A stretch of DNA of 64,000 bases from Polluticaenibacter yanchengensis (GTDB lineage: Bacteria; Bacteroidota; Bacteroidia; Chitinophagales; Chitinophagaceae): assembly GCA_027854065.1 (NCBI GenBank), contig JAQGEF010000018.1, forward strand, positions 16,776 to 80,775, in the 5' to 3' direction. Made by a program: the position numbers and the translations under genes. The notes under the pieces were generated by a model, which was given only the letters and a program-made list of their open reading frames with translations, ran no database searches and was not told the origin of the DNA. Positions 24,868 through 33,466 of the stretch are shown piece after piece (within the stretch, counting starts at the first letter, position 1; each line of letters begins with the position of its first letter).

Positions 24868-24899
24868 AAAAAATAGCCACTAAAAAGCGGCTATTTTAA
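24868..24899 (-). terminator. Terminator of dgt
   Basis: Stem AAAATAGCC / GGCTATTTT with a loop of about 10 bases, inside A/T tracts; lies 35 bases past the dgt stop codon. Confidence 0.7.
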
Positions 24900-24933
24900 C
24901 TCAATTTATACATAAAACCAATGATAAAGCAGA

Positions 24934-26352
24934 TTATACATTAGTAATCAGGTTCATCCCGTTTATCTTTTTATACAAGTCCACCGCATATAAATCTGTC
25001 ATACTGGTTATATAATCTACGATACTCATTAAATTTTCATAAAAGCTTTGTTCGTTATAATCAATAATGAATTGAGCAGGAATTAATTTCAGGAGTTTTT
25101 TATTAAGCGGGTTAGATTCGTGAAAAATGACACCAGTAAACGTTTTTAGCAACTCCCCGATCACCTTATAACCTGCTACTTCAATTTCAACAATACTGGT
25201 ATGATTGTATAAATACTTCACCGACCAGTCATCGATCTGCTTAATGGCCTTTAACTGATGTGCAGGTAAAAGATCAAGTAAAGAATCATTTAATTTACCT
25301 TGCAATAACGCTTCTTCATTATTCATAAAAACATTACTGATATTTTCTACCAGTAATCCGATTAGCATTGCCCTCAGGTATTGAATCTTATTGTTATCGT
25401 CATTAATTCTTTCATATTGCTCTTTTATATTACTGATATTAAAATACCGATGTTGTCCATCAAACATATCCATATATAATTCGGTAATACCCTCAAGTGA
25501 AATAATGCCCAGTCGATGGGCATCTTCCAGGTCTATGATCCTGTAACAGATATCATCAGCCGCTTCCACAATATATACAAAAGGATGGCGGGCATAAATA
25601 TTCTTATCTTCATTGAGTTTTGGAATGCCTAACGTATCGGCTATATCTTTCCATACATTAATATCGCTATCAAAAAATCCTGATTTCTTTGTATGCAGGC
25701 TGCTTTTATTAAAACCGCTGGTAGAATCGGTTGGGTATTTTACGATTGAAGCCAGTGTCGCATAAGTAAGTTTGTATCCCCCCGGCTCATTCTCTCCAAA
25801 AGCATGGGTTAAGGTCCTGATAGCGTTCGCATTTCCCTCAAATTTCAGAAAGTCCAACTGCTGATTCGTTGACAGTTTACTTTCAAATATTCCTTTTTCA
25901 TAAGCCGGCAGATTTTCAAAAAAATAGCGGATCGCATCTTCACCGCTATGGCCAAATGGAGGATTACCAATATCATGTGCCAGGCATGCCGCCCCAATTA
26001 CCGATGAAAATTCATATTTGTAGAAATCCCTGAAACCTTCCGGCTCTTCAGCATATTTACCAGCTATTCTTTGACCGATTGAACTGGCCAGGGAACGCCC
26101 GACTGACGCTACTTCTAAACTATGAGTAAGACGGTTGTGAACAAATACAGTACCCGGCAGTGGGAAAACCTGCGTTTTATTTTGCAATCTTCTGAAGGCA
26201 CTTGAGAAAATAATCCTATCGTAATCTCTCTGGAATGAATTGCGATTCAAACCCGTTGTACTATTTACGGATTTCTTTTTTCCTGTCCTGGTATTATTAT
26301 ATAACCTGTTCCACTGCATCATAGGCATGCAATTTATAGAATATTTCATCAT
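24934..26352 (-). CDS. dgt: Deoxyguanosinetriphosphate triphosphohydrolase (dGTPase)
   Basis: HD-superfamily dNTP triphosphohydrolase hydrolysing dGTP to deoxyguanosine and triphosphate. Signatures: SAFRRLQNKTQVFPL, the first His of the HD site in HNRLTHSLEVASVGRSLA, the HD pair in ACLAHDIGNPPFGHSGE and the later EAADDICYRIIDLEDA. 472 residues. The annotated start has ten residues before MMQWNRLYNNTR; many homologues begin at MQWN, so an internal start near 26319 is likely. Cytosolic, single gene. The role in dNTP balance or phage defence is inferred from the family. Confidence 0.92.
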   Translation of the reverse strand: MMKYSINCMPMMQWNRLYNNTRTGKKKSVNSTTGLNRNSFQRDYDRIIFSSAFRRLQNKTQVFPLPGTVFVHNRLTHSLEVASVGRSLASSIGQRIAGKYAEEPEGFRDFYKYEFSSVIGAACLAHDIGNPPFGHSGEDAIRYFFENLPAYEKGIFESKLSTNQQLDFLKFEGNANAIRTLTHAFGENEPGGYKLTYATLASIVKYPTDSTSGFNKSSLHTKKSGFFDSDINVWKDIADTLGIPKLNEDKNIYARHPFVYIVEAADDICYRIIDLEDAHRLGIISLEGITELYMDMFDGQHRYFNISNIKEQYERINDDNNKIQYLRAMLIGLLVENISNVFMNNEEALLQGKLNDSLLDLLPAHQLKAIKQIDDWSVKYLYNHTSIVEIEVAGYKVIGELLKTFTGVIFHESNPLNKKLLKLIPAQFIIDYNEQSFYENLMSIVDYITSMTDLYAVDLYKKINGMNLITNV

Positions 26353-26477
26353 TCTTTATCAATCTGCAATATTCCTTATTAGAATTAATAACACCAGCCA
26401 GGCCGGCTAAAATCCATTAGTAATAAAACAACTGCATAGCACCTAAAGCGTCCTTATATCTTAGTAATACCAGCTTT

Positions 26478-28154
26478 TTATATTTTAACTTCGATAAAGT
26501 TGACCCAGATTTGTTCGCGGTCCTGCTTTTCTTTAAAGGTCCGCAACATAAAGCTTGGATCATATTCTATTTTATCACTGAAATACAACTTCTCATTAAT
26601 ATAAATACATACTTTTTCTTCCAGGTTAACCATCCGGGGCGAAATATTGATTCTTAATGATGAAATACCAGACGTTTTTAACCGGAATATATTATCCTGG
26701 TATTCAGCCATTATTTTTCCTGATTTCCGCGGAAAATCAAATGCGTTTTTATCTACAACGATCTTTATTAAACTGTCTTTTTTATCATATTCCAACCAGC
26801 TTGTTATTTTAAAATTCAATTCTTTGTGCCAGTCAGCTCTTTTTCCGGAGGTATCTAACTTCATATCCGAAATCCAATCAATATTGCCATATCTCTCATC
26901 ATCAAATTCCCAGGATATTTTTTTGGGAAATGGATCTCTTTCCCGGGTTCTCAGGTCATTAAAAAGGATCTGGTAAGCCGGTTCCGATTCATCAAATTTT
27001 GGAAACCAGTGTGGGAAGCCATTGTATCGATATTCACTATAATCGGCATTGAGCCCGTTTAGCAATTTTGTGAAATCATCGTTTGCATTTGGCGGGTAAT
27101 AATAGTCCTGGTCCGTTGAAAAATTAATAAATGACCGGTTTGTAATATTATTAATAAATGTACCGCCAGTAAATACTTTTGGATAAGTATTGAAGCCATA
27201 AAACCCCGCAAACGGTGTTGGTTGTTTTACCAGGTAAGAAAATGATCCCGTTGCACCATTCGAATGTCCGGAAATAAATACTTTATTATCATCAATATTA
27301 ATCCCTTTCTTGATCATGGCTAACATTTCCGGTATCATAAAAAAACCGTCATCAGGTGTCATCCAGTTATATTGCCTGCTTGCTTTCGGAAATACCAGGA
27401 TCACCTCGTTCTGGTCCGCATATTTAGTATAATACCTGTTCCATCCACCCAGATTCCAGGCAGCCAGTTGGAAATCAGCCAACGCATTATTTCTTACCGC
27501 GCCATGCAGAAAAAAGAGCAGGGGATATTTCTTTACGGGATCATAATTTACAGGTAAATGAACGAAAAAAGAAGTATTGGCCGAATCGTTTATTTTAAAA
27601 GAAACAGAATAATTCCGCTGAAGTTTCTTTTGATAAGGGTTAAAACATCTCATTTTTTCATATAATATTTCAGGGTCTTTAATTTCTTCCAGGCTATCAG
27701 GTTTAATGTTGTAAAACTCATTTTCCTTATTTTTCAGATCGTTGTAAAACGCAGCTTTATCTTTTAAAGCCTGCTGTTTTAATATATGCCATCTTGCGTC
27801 CGAAAGTAAATTAATGAATTCAGTTTCAGAATACTTTCCAACAATGTAACGCCAGCCGGGATAACCAGATTCATCTGTTTTCATTCCGGCGAGTGGCGTC
27901 AGGTATTGAAACGCTTTATCATGATCTTTCAGTATGGAGGCAAGAACAGAGGTTTTGTACAATCCGGTTCCATCAATGCTGTCAGGATACATTCTGAATG
28001 CCATTTCATACATCCCGAGAGATTTCTTGTAACCGGCTTCATCTTTTGCTTTCCACATTGCTTCCAATGCTTTTCTGGTTAATGTGGAATAACTCTCCTG
28101 TGATTCTGCCTGTAAACCAAACAGAACCAGAAACAATACGGCAGTGTATCTCAT
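26478..28154 (-). CDS. Secreted alpha/beta-hydrolase (esterase/dienelactone-hydrolase-like) with N-terminal helical domain
   Basis: 558 residues with signal peptide (MRYTAVLFLVLFGLQAESQ). Residues about 20-170 are helical and TPR-like; the middle is an alpha/beta-hydrolase domain with oxyanion strand YPLLFFLHGAVRNN and nucleophile elbow SGHSNGATGSF; a probable His lies in FPHWFPKF. The C-terminal 150 residues are beta-rich, with a pattern (ISWEFDDERYGNIDWI) seen after prolyl-oligopeptidase-like esterases. Polysaccharide esterase or peptidase activity is possible. Co-oriented with dgt and AraC but with gaps of 70-125 bases. Confidence 0.75.
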   Translation of the reverse strand: MRYTAVLFLVLFGLQAESQESYSTLTRKALEAMWKAKDEAGYKKSLGMYEMAFRMYPDSIDGTGLYKTSVLASILKDHDKAFQYLTPLAGMKTDESGYPGWRYIVGKYSETEFINLLSDARWHILKQQALKDKAAFYNDLKNKENEFYNIKPDSLEEIKDPEILYEKMRCFNPYQKKLQRNYSVSFKINDSANTSFFVHLPVNYDPVKKYPLLFFLHGAVRNNALADFQLAAWNLGGWNRYYTKYADQNEVILVFPKASRQYNWMTPDDGFFMIPEMLAMIKKGINIDDNKVFISGHSNGATGSFSYLVKQPTPFAGFYGFNTYPKVFTGGTFINNITNRSFINFSTDQDYYYPPNANDDFTKLLNGLNADYSEYRYNGFPHWFPKFDESEPAYQILFNDLRTRERDPFPKKISWEFDDERYGNIDWISDMKLDTSGKRADWHKELNFKITSWLEYDKKDSLIKIVVDKNAFDFPRKSGKIMAEYQDNIFRLKTSGISSLRINISPRMVNLEEKVCIYINEKLYFSDKIEYDPSFMLRTFKEKQDREQIWVNFIEVKI

Positions 28155-28225
28155 AATTTACTACTTAATGAAACAAAACTAAAAGTGTCAGATTGCAATA
28201 AATTGTAAAAATGGAACATTAGCTG

Positions 28226-29038
28226 TTAAGGCAGCAAATGCCAGAATGTATCTTCATTACCTAATACTGTTCCTTTCATAAAAAAGGATTTCGGAGAATT
28301 CTCGGTTAGAATTTTATACGTTTTATTTAAATGAGATTGGTCATTAAAATTAAACTCATATGCAAGCCTTGTAAAACTTTCGTCAGGATCTTGAAATAGC
28401 TTCTTGTTGATGGTATGCCTGAATAAAACAATTTCATGGAACTTTTTAACTGATACACCTAATTGAGCCTGGAAAACCCGGTTTAAATGCTGCCTGCTAA
28501 TAACTAATGCTTCTGCCAGTTTTGTAACAGAAAAATGCTCATAATGCTTAAATATATATTGAATCGTTTGTTCTAAAATAGCATGATCAAACTTCTGAAA
28601 TCTCTTTTCCAAAAAACGGTCTAATAATTCAGTAAGCGTTTCAATTTTTGTAGTTGAGAAAAGCGCATTCTGTTCCTGCCCATTAAAAAACTTATGACCA
28701 ATTATATAATCAGCAAAACTCAGATGGTTGTAAAATTGCTGGATACCTAAAGTATGAAATACGATTACTATTCTGTGAACAGGTCCTGATTGCTTAACAT
28801 TCAATATTTTCTCCCTTATTGGCGTGAATATTTGAAATGATTTAGCAGATTCGTCAAAAACCATTTCTCCGCTACTTAACCGAACATGAGATTTATAAAG
28901 TGAGATTGTATTATTAAAATGAGGAAAGCACTGAAATTCGTTTACAATATTATCAGGTTTAATGTCAAGGTAGTAATAATCGACATACTCTTTAACGATT
29001 GAATTCACGGGTTTGAATGTTTCAAATATTTCCTGCAT
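28226..29038 (-). CDS. AraC-family transcriptional regulator
   Basis: 270 residues. The C-terminal 100 residues carry two helix-turn-helix motifs of AraC type (SVTKLAEALVISRQHLNRVF and TRLAYEFNFNDQSHLNKTYK, with the LxxP-type ending replaced by NSPKSFF). The N-terminal 140 residues form a DUF6597-like beta domain (KSFQIFTPIREKI, IVIVFHTLGIQQFY). 71 bases upstream of the hydrolase gene on the same strand, so it may regulate that gene. Inducer unknown. Confidence 0.88.
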   Translation of the reverse strand: MQEIFETFKPVNSIVKEYVDYYYLDIKPDNIVNEFQCFPHFNNTISLYKSHVRLSSGEMVFDESAKSFQIFTPIREKILNVKQSGPVHRIVIVFHTLGIQQFYNHLSFADYIIGHKFFNGQEQNALFSTTKIETLTELLDRFLEKRFQKFDHAILEQTIQYIFKHYEHFSVTKLAEALVISRQHLNRVFQAQLGVSVKKFHEIVLFRHTINKKLFQDPDESFTRLAYEFNFNDQSHLNKTYKILTENSPKSFFMKGTVLGNEDTFWHLLP

Positions 29039-29231
29039 TGCCTTTCACTACATTTTTTCAAAAATATCAATTATCAGTTAGTCTTGGCATATGAACTATT
29101 ATATTTTATCTCTGGCAGTAATATTTTCATCTTTACTTAGAAATGCATCAAATGCCTGATGTATTCATTCTCCAACTTTCTTGTCTTGAATTATGAATAC
29201 TCTAAAATCACCATAAATCCGACACTTGCCT

Positions 29232-30185
29232 TTATTTTTTCTTATATATAGTCGTTTTCTTATCTCCGCTTTTCAAGATTAAATTATTTAAAACTGCCTT
29301 TTTCAAGTCTCTGCTTGCGGTTGCGGAAGAAATATCCTTGAAATAATTCATATACTCCTTTCGTGTAAAATCCATTTCATTATGTTCTATAAAAAGACTT
29401 ATCCGATCTTTGTCTGTAAGCTTTTTACCGGAATTTCCAAGTAGCTCAGATAAAGATTTGTCTATTACATCCATCATATATTCAATAAATTTTGTTGATT
29501 TTCCTTCTCTATCAGCATTTGATAATGCTTTATAATATTCTTCCTGGTTCTTTGAAATAAGTGTTTCAAAAGGAAGAAATTGAAAAATCGGATATGCCTG
29601 TATTAAAATTAATGTTTGCCACAATCTCCCCATTCTTCCGTTTCCATCTATAAAAGGATGAATAAACTCCATTTCGTAATGAAAAACACAACTTTTGATT
29701 AAAGTTAACTCTGACTTATCTTTTAAATATTTGAATAGGTCCTTCATTAAAAAAGGAACATTTTGAAAAGGAGGCGCAACGTGTTCAACTTTTGAGCCTT
29801 TAACGATGCCAACTCCTTGCGTTCTATATTTCCCGGGCTTTTCTATCAGTTTTTGCAAAAGAAGTTTATGGGCTGTTAGAAAATCTTTTTCATTATAAGG
29901 TTTAAGATTACTTATATTTTTATAAACATCTAACGCATTCAGCACTTCAATAATATCTTTTCCTGGGCCTACAACACGTTTATTTTCTAAAATCGCAGTA
30001 ATTTGTTCTACTGTTAAGGCATTCCCTTCAATACTTAATGACGAGTGAATCGTTTTAATTTGATTTTGCTTTCTTAGAGTGGGATTTGTTTTGATTAAAT
30101 ATTTGGCATTTACCTCTCCTATTTTTTCTGAAATTGAAGTAATTAATTTTAAAATCTTTGAACTGATATCGTAAGGTAGCTTCAT
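29232..30185 (-). CDS. Fic-family protein (class II, N-terminal inhibitory helix)
   Basis: Fic/DOC AMP-transferase fold. The catalytic motif HPFIDGNGRMGR is intact (His181 to Arg192 counting from the longer GTG/ATG start), and the inhibitory motif S/T-xxx-E-G/N is present near the N-terminus (SLSIEGN, Ser54 and Glu58), making it a self-inhibited class II Fic. The C-terminus has a winged-helix-like segment (DRISLFIEHNEMDFTRKEYM, then SSATASRDLKKAVLNNLI). About 317 residues from the preferred ATG at 30185; an ATG at 30200 is also open. No antitoxin gene is adjacent. Targets unknown. Confidence 0.88.
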   Translation of the reverse strand: MKLPYDISSKILKLITSISEKIGEVNAKYLIKTNPTLRKQNQIKTIHSSLSIEGNALTVEQITAILENKRVVGPGKDIIEVLNALDVYKNISNLKPYNEKDFLTAHKLLLQKLIEKPGKYRTQGVGIVKGSKVEHVAPPFQNVPFLMKDLFKYLKDKSELTLIKSCVFHYEMEFIHPFIDGNGRMGRLWQTLILIQAYPIFQFLPFETLISKNQEEYYKALSNADREGKSTKFIEYMMDVIDKSLSELLGNSGKKLTDKDRISLFIEHNEMDFTRKEYMNYFKDISSATASRDLKKAVLNNLILKSGDKKTTIYKKK

Positions 30186-30310
30186 CGATGATACTATCAT
30201 TTGATACTATCACTAAGTTAAATCATTATCATAAATAGGTAAATATTATTTGCATATAACAGGTTGTTATGACATAGAATATGATTGCGGGAAAACATAT
30301 TAATACTGAT

Positions 30311-30820
30311 TTAATATATTTTTGTTAATACAATATTAGATGGCAATGTTTGAAGTATTGGATATTTTCTAGTAGCAATTACTCTGATGGTTTCTAATTC
30401 TTTTATTTCCCAAATAGCTTTAGGTATTGTTCCCGGCAACAGCTTTAAAGATCCACTAAAATTTCTATTACCAGTTAAATCTCTAATGGTAAAAGTAAAA
30501 ATACTGTCTTCCGATACAGATCCTATAATAGTAGTGGAATTTGTAACAGTATCAGTAATAAATTCAATACTACTTTCTACAAGATTGCCTTTTTCGGTAT
30601 AACTGTGTCCACCGCCAATGATTTTACCGTTTTTCATATCACCAATATTCATAATTCCTTCTTTTAAAGCAATTTTGAAGATTGTTTTACCACTGACCCA
30701 TTGCCACTCGCCTAAAAAAAGTTTAGATAGTTTTTCATTATAAGGAATCTCCCTTATTTGGCAAAAACTAAGATTACAAAAAAATATCAAATTGGCAATA
30801 ACTAATGTAAGTATTCTCAT
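30311..30820 (-). CDS. Secreted DUF6705-like hypothetical protein
   Basis: 169 residues with signal peptide (MRILTLVIANLIFFCNLSFC). The mature part has the lipocalin-like opening LFLGEWQWVSGKTIFKIALK and closes with the ISLTK-like LPSNIVLTKIY, resembling small DUF6705 proteins of Bacteroidota, where a W-containing strand starts a beta-barrel. Directly follows the JAMM-like lipoprotein gene (11-base gap) and is probably co-transcribed. Function unknown. Confidence 0.65.
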   Translation of the reverse strand: MRILTLVIANLIFFCNLSFCQIREIPYNEKLSKLFLGEWQWVSGKTIFKIALKEGIMNIGDMKNGKIIGGGHSYTEKGNLVESSIEFITDTVTNSTTIIGSVSEDSIFTFTIRDLTGNRNFSGSLKLLPGTIPKAIWEIKELETIRVIATRKYPILQTLPSNIVLTKIY

Positions 30821-30831
30821 AAATTATAGTT

Positions 30832-32190
30832 TTAATTGCAAGTTGCGTTAATCAGGTTATTACTTGCATCAATTCCTTTAAGCGTCCAGGCATCAAAAGT
30901 ATTAGTGCCGGAAAATAATTTCAACCCCGAATTACTTGTTTTTAACAGATTGATAAAATTTGCTTCATTTTGTGATGCTGGATTATGTTCCGATATATAA
31001 TATGCATTTGAATAAATATATTCAAACAATTGAAAAGATACATCATTACTAAAATATTTATTACCAAATTGTTGAAATGCTACTGGATCTGTTACTTTCA
31101 ATATGTATGCAGTACTGCTTGTAACAAGTCCAATAAAAAAGTTATTGATATTATCAATTTTATTTGCATTATAAAGATCATAAATAGTACGAATATCAGA
31201 ACCCGAAAAGATTGAATAAAGACCAGTAAAATGACTGTGTATATAACCGGAAATAGGTGACGTTAATGCTGCTATATCAATATCTATAAAGGAATTTCCC
31301 TTAATACCAGTAAAAGGTGAGTAAGAATAAGTGCCATTCGAATTTCTTTTCATAAAGAATCCTTTTTCATTTGCAGAGATCGTACTATCCCTTAAATTTT
31401 TCATTTTGGCAATAAAAGATGTATCATTTTTCAATGAGTCAACTTGTTTACATGGATTATTAATAATAATTTCTGTTGAGCTTCCAGGAACACCGTATTC
31501 ACCACCGCCCCCACTTTCACATGTAGTATAAAGATAAACCCGTGTTTCTTCCTGTGTATTGTCTGAATAGTAATAAGTTGTTACTAAGTACCATTCAGTA
31601 CAAACTAAATCATGGTCAATTGAGCGAACATTATTTCTATTAGATTTTAAAGATTTGAAACTTAATGATTTAACATATAATAACTTATAATTTTCTACAC
31701 CATAAGCAGCAATAAATTTATTTTTTAGACTAAAAAGTTCAATTTCGCCAATAAATGATTTATTCTTTAAATAGGATATTTCAAGAAAATTTTCTGACAA
31801 AAAGCGCTTATGGCTATTTGATGTCAATTTAACGATTAATGCACTTTCTATTTTATTATCTTTTAAATAAAATAGCACTTTTTTTAAAGAGGCATTTTCT
31901 TCTAATATGCTTTCGTTGGTAAACCCTATAGTTAAAATCCTTTTCCCATTTACCATTTCTGATTTAATGGAACTATAATCTATTACATTTGAAATACTAT
32001 CGATAATATTTGAATCTTGCTGTGATGATTTTAATCTCTCTGCAAGTAAAAAGTGTTTTATTTCATTTTTTAAAATCTCCACACTCCGAACATCGTTTTC
32101 TTGGTATTCGCTATGTTTATTACACGCATAAGAGAATAATAAAACTACCAGCAATAACTTGCTAAAAAGGTTTAGGTTTTTGAGTTTCAT
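30832..32190 (-). CDS. Lipoprotein with JAMM/MPN-like metal-binding motif
   Basis: 452 residues. Signal peptide with lipobox (LLFSYAC, Cys23), an N-terminal region typical of uncharacterised Bacteroidota surface lipoproteins (KRILTIGFTNES, Cys197 to Cys224), then a C-terminal domain with GYIHSHFTGLYSIFSGSD. His318, His320 and Asp332, with Glu275 upstream (NEKGFF), echo the JAMM metalloprotease pattern E ... HxHPx6SxxD, with Phe for Pro and one extra residue before the Ser/Asp. The preceding FIDIDIAALTSPISG fits the strand before the HxH in JAMM folds. Zinc peptidase activity is inference. It is co-oriented with the DUF6705-like gene and a small membrane protein gene upstream. The exact family is not recognised. 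Confidence 0.6.
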   Translation of the reverse strand: MKLKNLNLFSKLLLVVLLFSYACNKHSEYQENDVRSVEILKNEIKHFLLAERLKSSQQDSNIIDSISNVIDYSSIKSEMVNGKRILTIGFTNESILEENASLKKVLFYLKDNKIESALIVKLTSNSHKRFLSENFLEISYLKNKSFIGEIELFSLKNKFIAAYGVENYKLLYVKSLSFKSLKSNRNNVRSIDHDLVCTEWYLVTTYYYSDNTQEETRVYLYTTCESGGGGEYGVPGSSTEIIINNPCKQVDSLKNDTSFIAKMKNLRDSTISANEKGFFMKRNSNGTYSYSPFTGIKGNSFIDIDIAALTSPISGYIHSHFTGLYSIFSGSDIRTIYDLYNANKIDNINNFFIGLVTSSTAYILKVTDPVAFQQFGNKYFSNDVSFQLFEYIYSNAYYISEHNPASQNEANFINLLKTSNSGLKLFSGTNTFDAWTLKGIDASNNLINATCN

Positions 32191-32277
32191 TCATATAATT
32201 TAACAAAGTAAATATATAAATAATTTATTTAAACTATACAAATATTAAAAATAGGTTTAATATGATTTGGGTTGAAG

Positions 32278-32835
32278 TCATTCTGTGCTTTTTGACCGTA
32301 CTGTATGAGGAATTGTCCAGCAAATTACAAAGTAAAAAATCGAAAAAGCAATTGTCAAAAGTCTGCCTGTCGTGTCGTAATAAACACTCCAACTTGACGG
32401 CAAATAGTCTCTGTACAAATTAGTTATAAAATTAACAACACACTCCAGGTTGAGAATTATGAGCAATGAAAAAATTGATAATATTGTTAACCTGATTTTT
32501 TGTCTGTATCTTTTGTATAAGAATAGCGTTTGAATTAAAAAAGCAAAAATGGAATTCCAGGTAAAAACTGTAAAGCAATTTCTGGAGTAGTAAAAGTCAT
32601 AAACATCAATTTTATTGTTGCTTAAATGCTCTATTTGGTCAATTTTACAATCTATTGATTGAGTCCCAATATGAATTAAGTTAATTGCCAAAGTAATTAA
32701 AACAATAAGATTTGATAAGTTAAGAAAGCTGGCTGACCGTTCTCTAATTGATTTAAAACATAAACTCAACAATAAAAAGGTTATTGTCGAATAAATATAA
32801 GCAAACATCATTTTTTCTGTCAACCAGGATAACAT
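32278..32835 (-). CDS. Small polytopic membrane protein, unrecognised
   Basis: 185 residues with four or five hydrophobic segments (IYSTITFLLLSLCF, NLIVLITLAINLIHI, FAFLIQTLFLY, LSIFSLLIILNLECVVNFI, FSIFYFVICWTIP). No conserved motif was recognised. Two cysteines in a loop (SIDCKID, SRNCFTVF) could be paired. 87 bases upstream of the JAMM-like lipoprotein on the same strand. AT-rich, like the other accessory genes here. Confidence 0.55.
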   Translation of the reverse strand: MLSWLTEKMMFAYIYSTITFLLLSLCFKSIRERSASFLNLSNLIVLITLAINLIHIGTQSIDCKIDQIEHLSNNKIDVYDFYYSRNCFTVFTWNSIFAFLIQTLFLYKRYRQKIRLTILSIFSLLIILNLECVVNFITNLYRDYLPSSWSVYYDTTGRLLTIAFSIFYFVICWTIPHTVRSKSTE

Positions 32836-32921
32836 CGTTTAATTGTCTTTATGAATTCAGATATAACCAGGTACGCAATAATACAACCTTTTACAAAAAA
32901 TGCCCAATAGCATTACAAATA

Positions 32922-33096
32922 CTCAAAGGCTCCGGCATGCGTGGGCGGCGAGTCTTCGAGCCGGTGCATTTTTTTGCAGGCAACCATTAGCAATACATCC
33001 ACTCGCAATAACACCTGCAAAAAATGCACGGAGCCTTAGCGAACCCCAAAGCTCGCCGGTCAAATGCAGAGTAGAATAACCAAAGCACACAGCCCC
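32922..33096 (+). repeat. Family B dispersed structured repeat, copy B4
   Basis: CTCAAAGGCTCCGGCATGCG, GTGGGCGGCGAGTCTTCGAG, then a long arm TGCATTTTTTTGCAGG (32965-32980) complementary to CCTGCAAAAAATGCA (33014-33028), followed by CGGAGCCTTAGCGAACCCC, GCTCGCCGG and the terminus CACAGCCCC. The arm sequence is unique to this copy but remains self-complementary. Confidence 0.85.
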
Positions 33097-33466
33097 AAAA
33101 AGAAAAACAACCACAACAAATACTTATTGCCTGTAATTATGCACGTAAAAAAAAGCAAATGCAAACGAATGCGCTGGCTTTTTAGGATTAGAAAGTAACC
33201 AATACACGGTTAAAAGCAAGGCAGGCTCCAGAAAACTTCATAAAGGCAATTAAGTTAGCCACCATAAAATAATGACATTTCTAATACATAAGGTAATTGT
33301 TAAAACTATAATTTGCACCCACTAAAAATTTAAAGCAAGATTCAGGTTAACGCAAACGATTTCATAGTAATCTTTAGTTTAGTAAAAATAAAGTTGCATG
33401 TTTGCAGAACGCATAAAAATGACTGCGGGAAATTGAATTTTACTTTTTCAATTGTAAAACAAAAAA
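33097..33466. other. Non-coding leader region upstream of gapN, nothing recognised
   Basis: 370 bases, AT-rich, no open frame of note, no clear TAnnTTTG box with proper spacing, no riboswitch-like structure recognised. A promoter for gapN must lie here. Confidence 0.5.

Noticed and set aside
29232-30185. Fic gene as half of a Doc/Phd toxin-antitoxin pair
   Set aside because: It is a longer class II Fic with an internal inhibitory motif and no small antitoxin gene beside it.
32923-33114. 63-codon minus-strand frame
   Set aside because: Covers family B copy B4; the same GC-rich frames appear in other copies without conservation.
33097-33466. Riboswitch or long structured leader before gapN
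   Set aside because: No recognisable aptamer core or terminator/antiterminator pair was found by eye.
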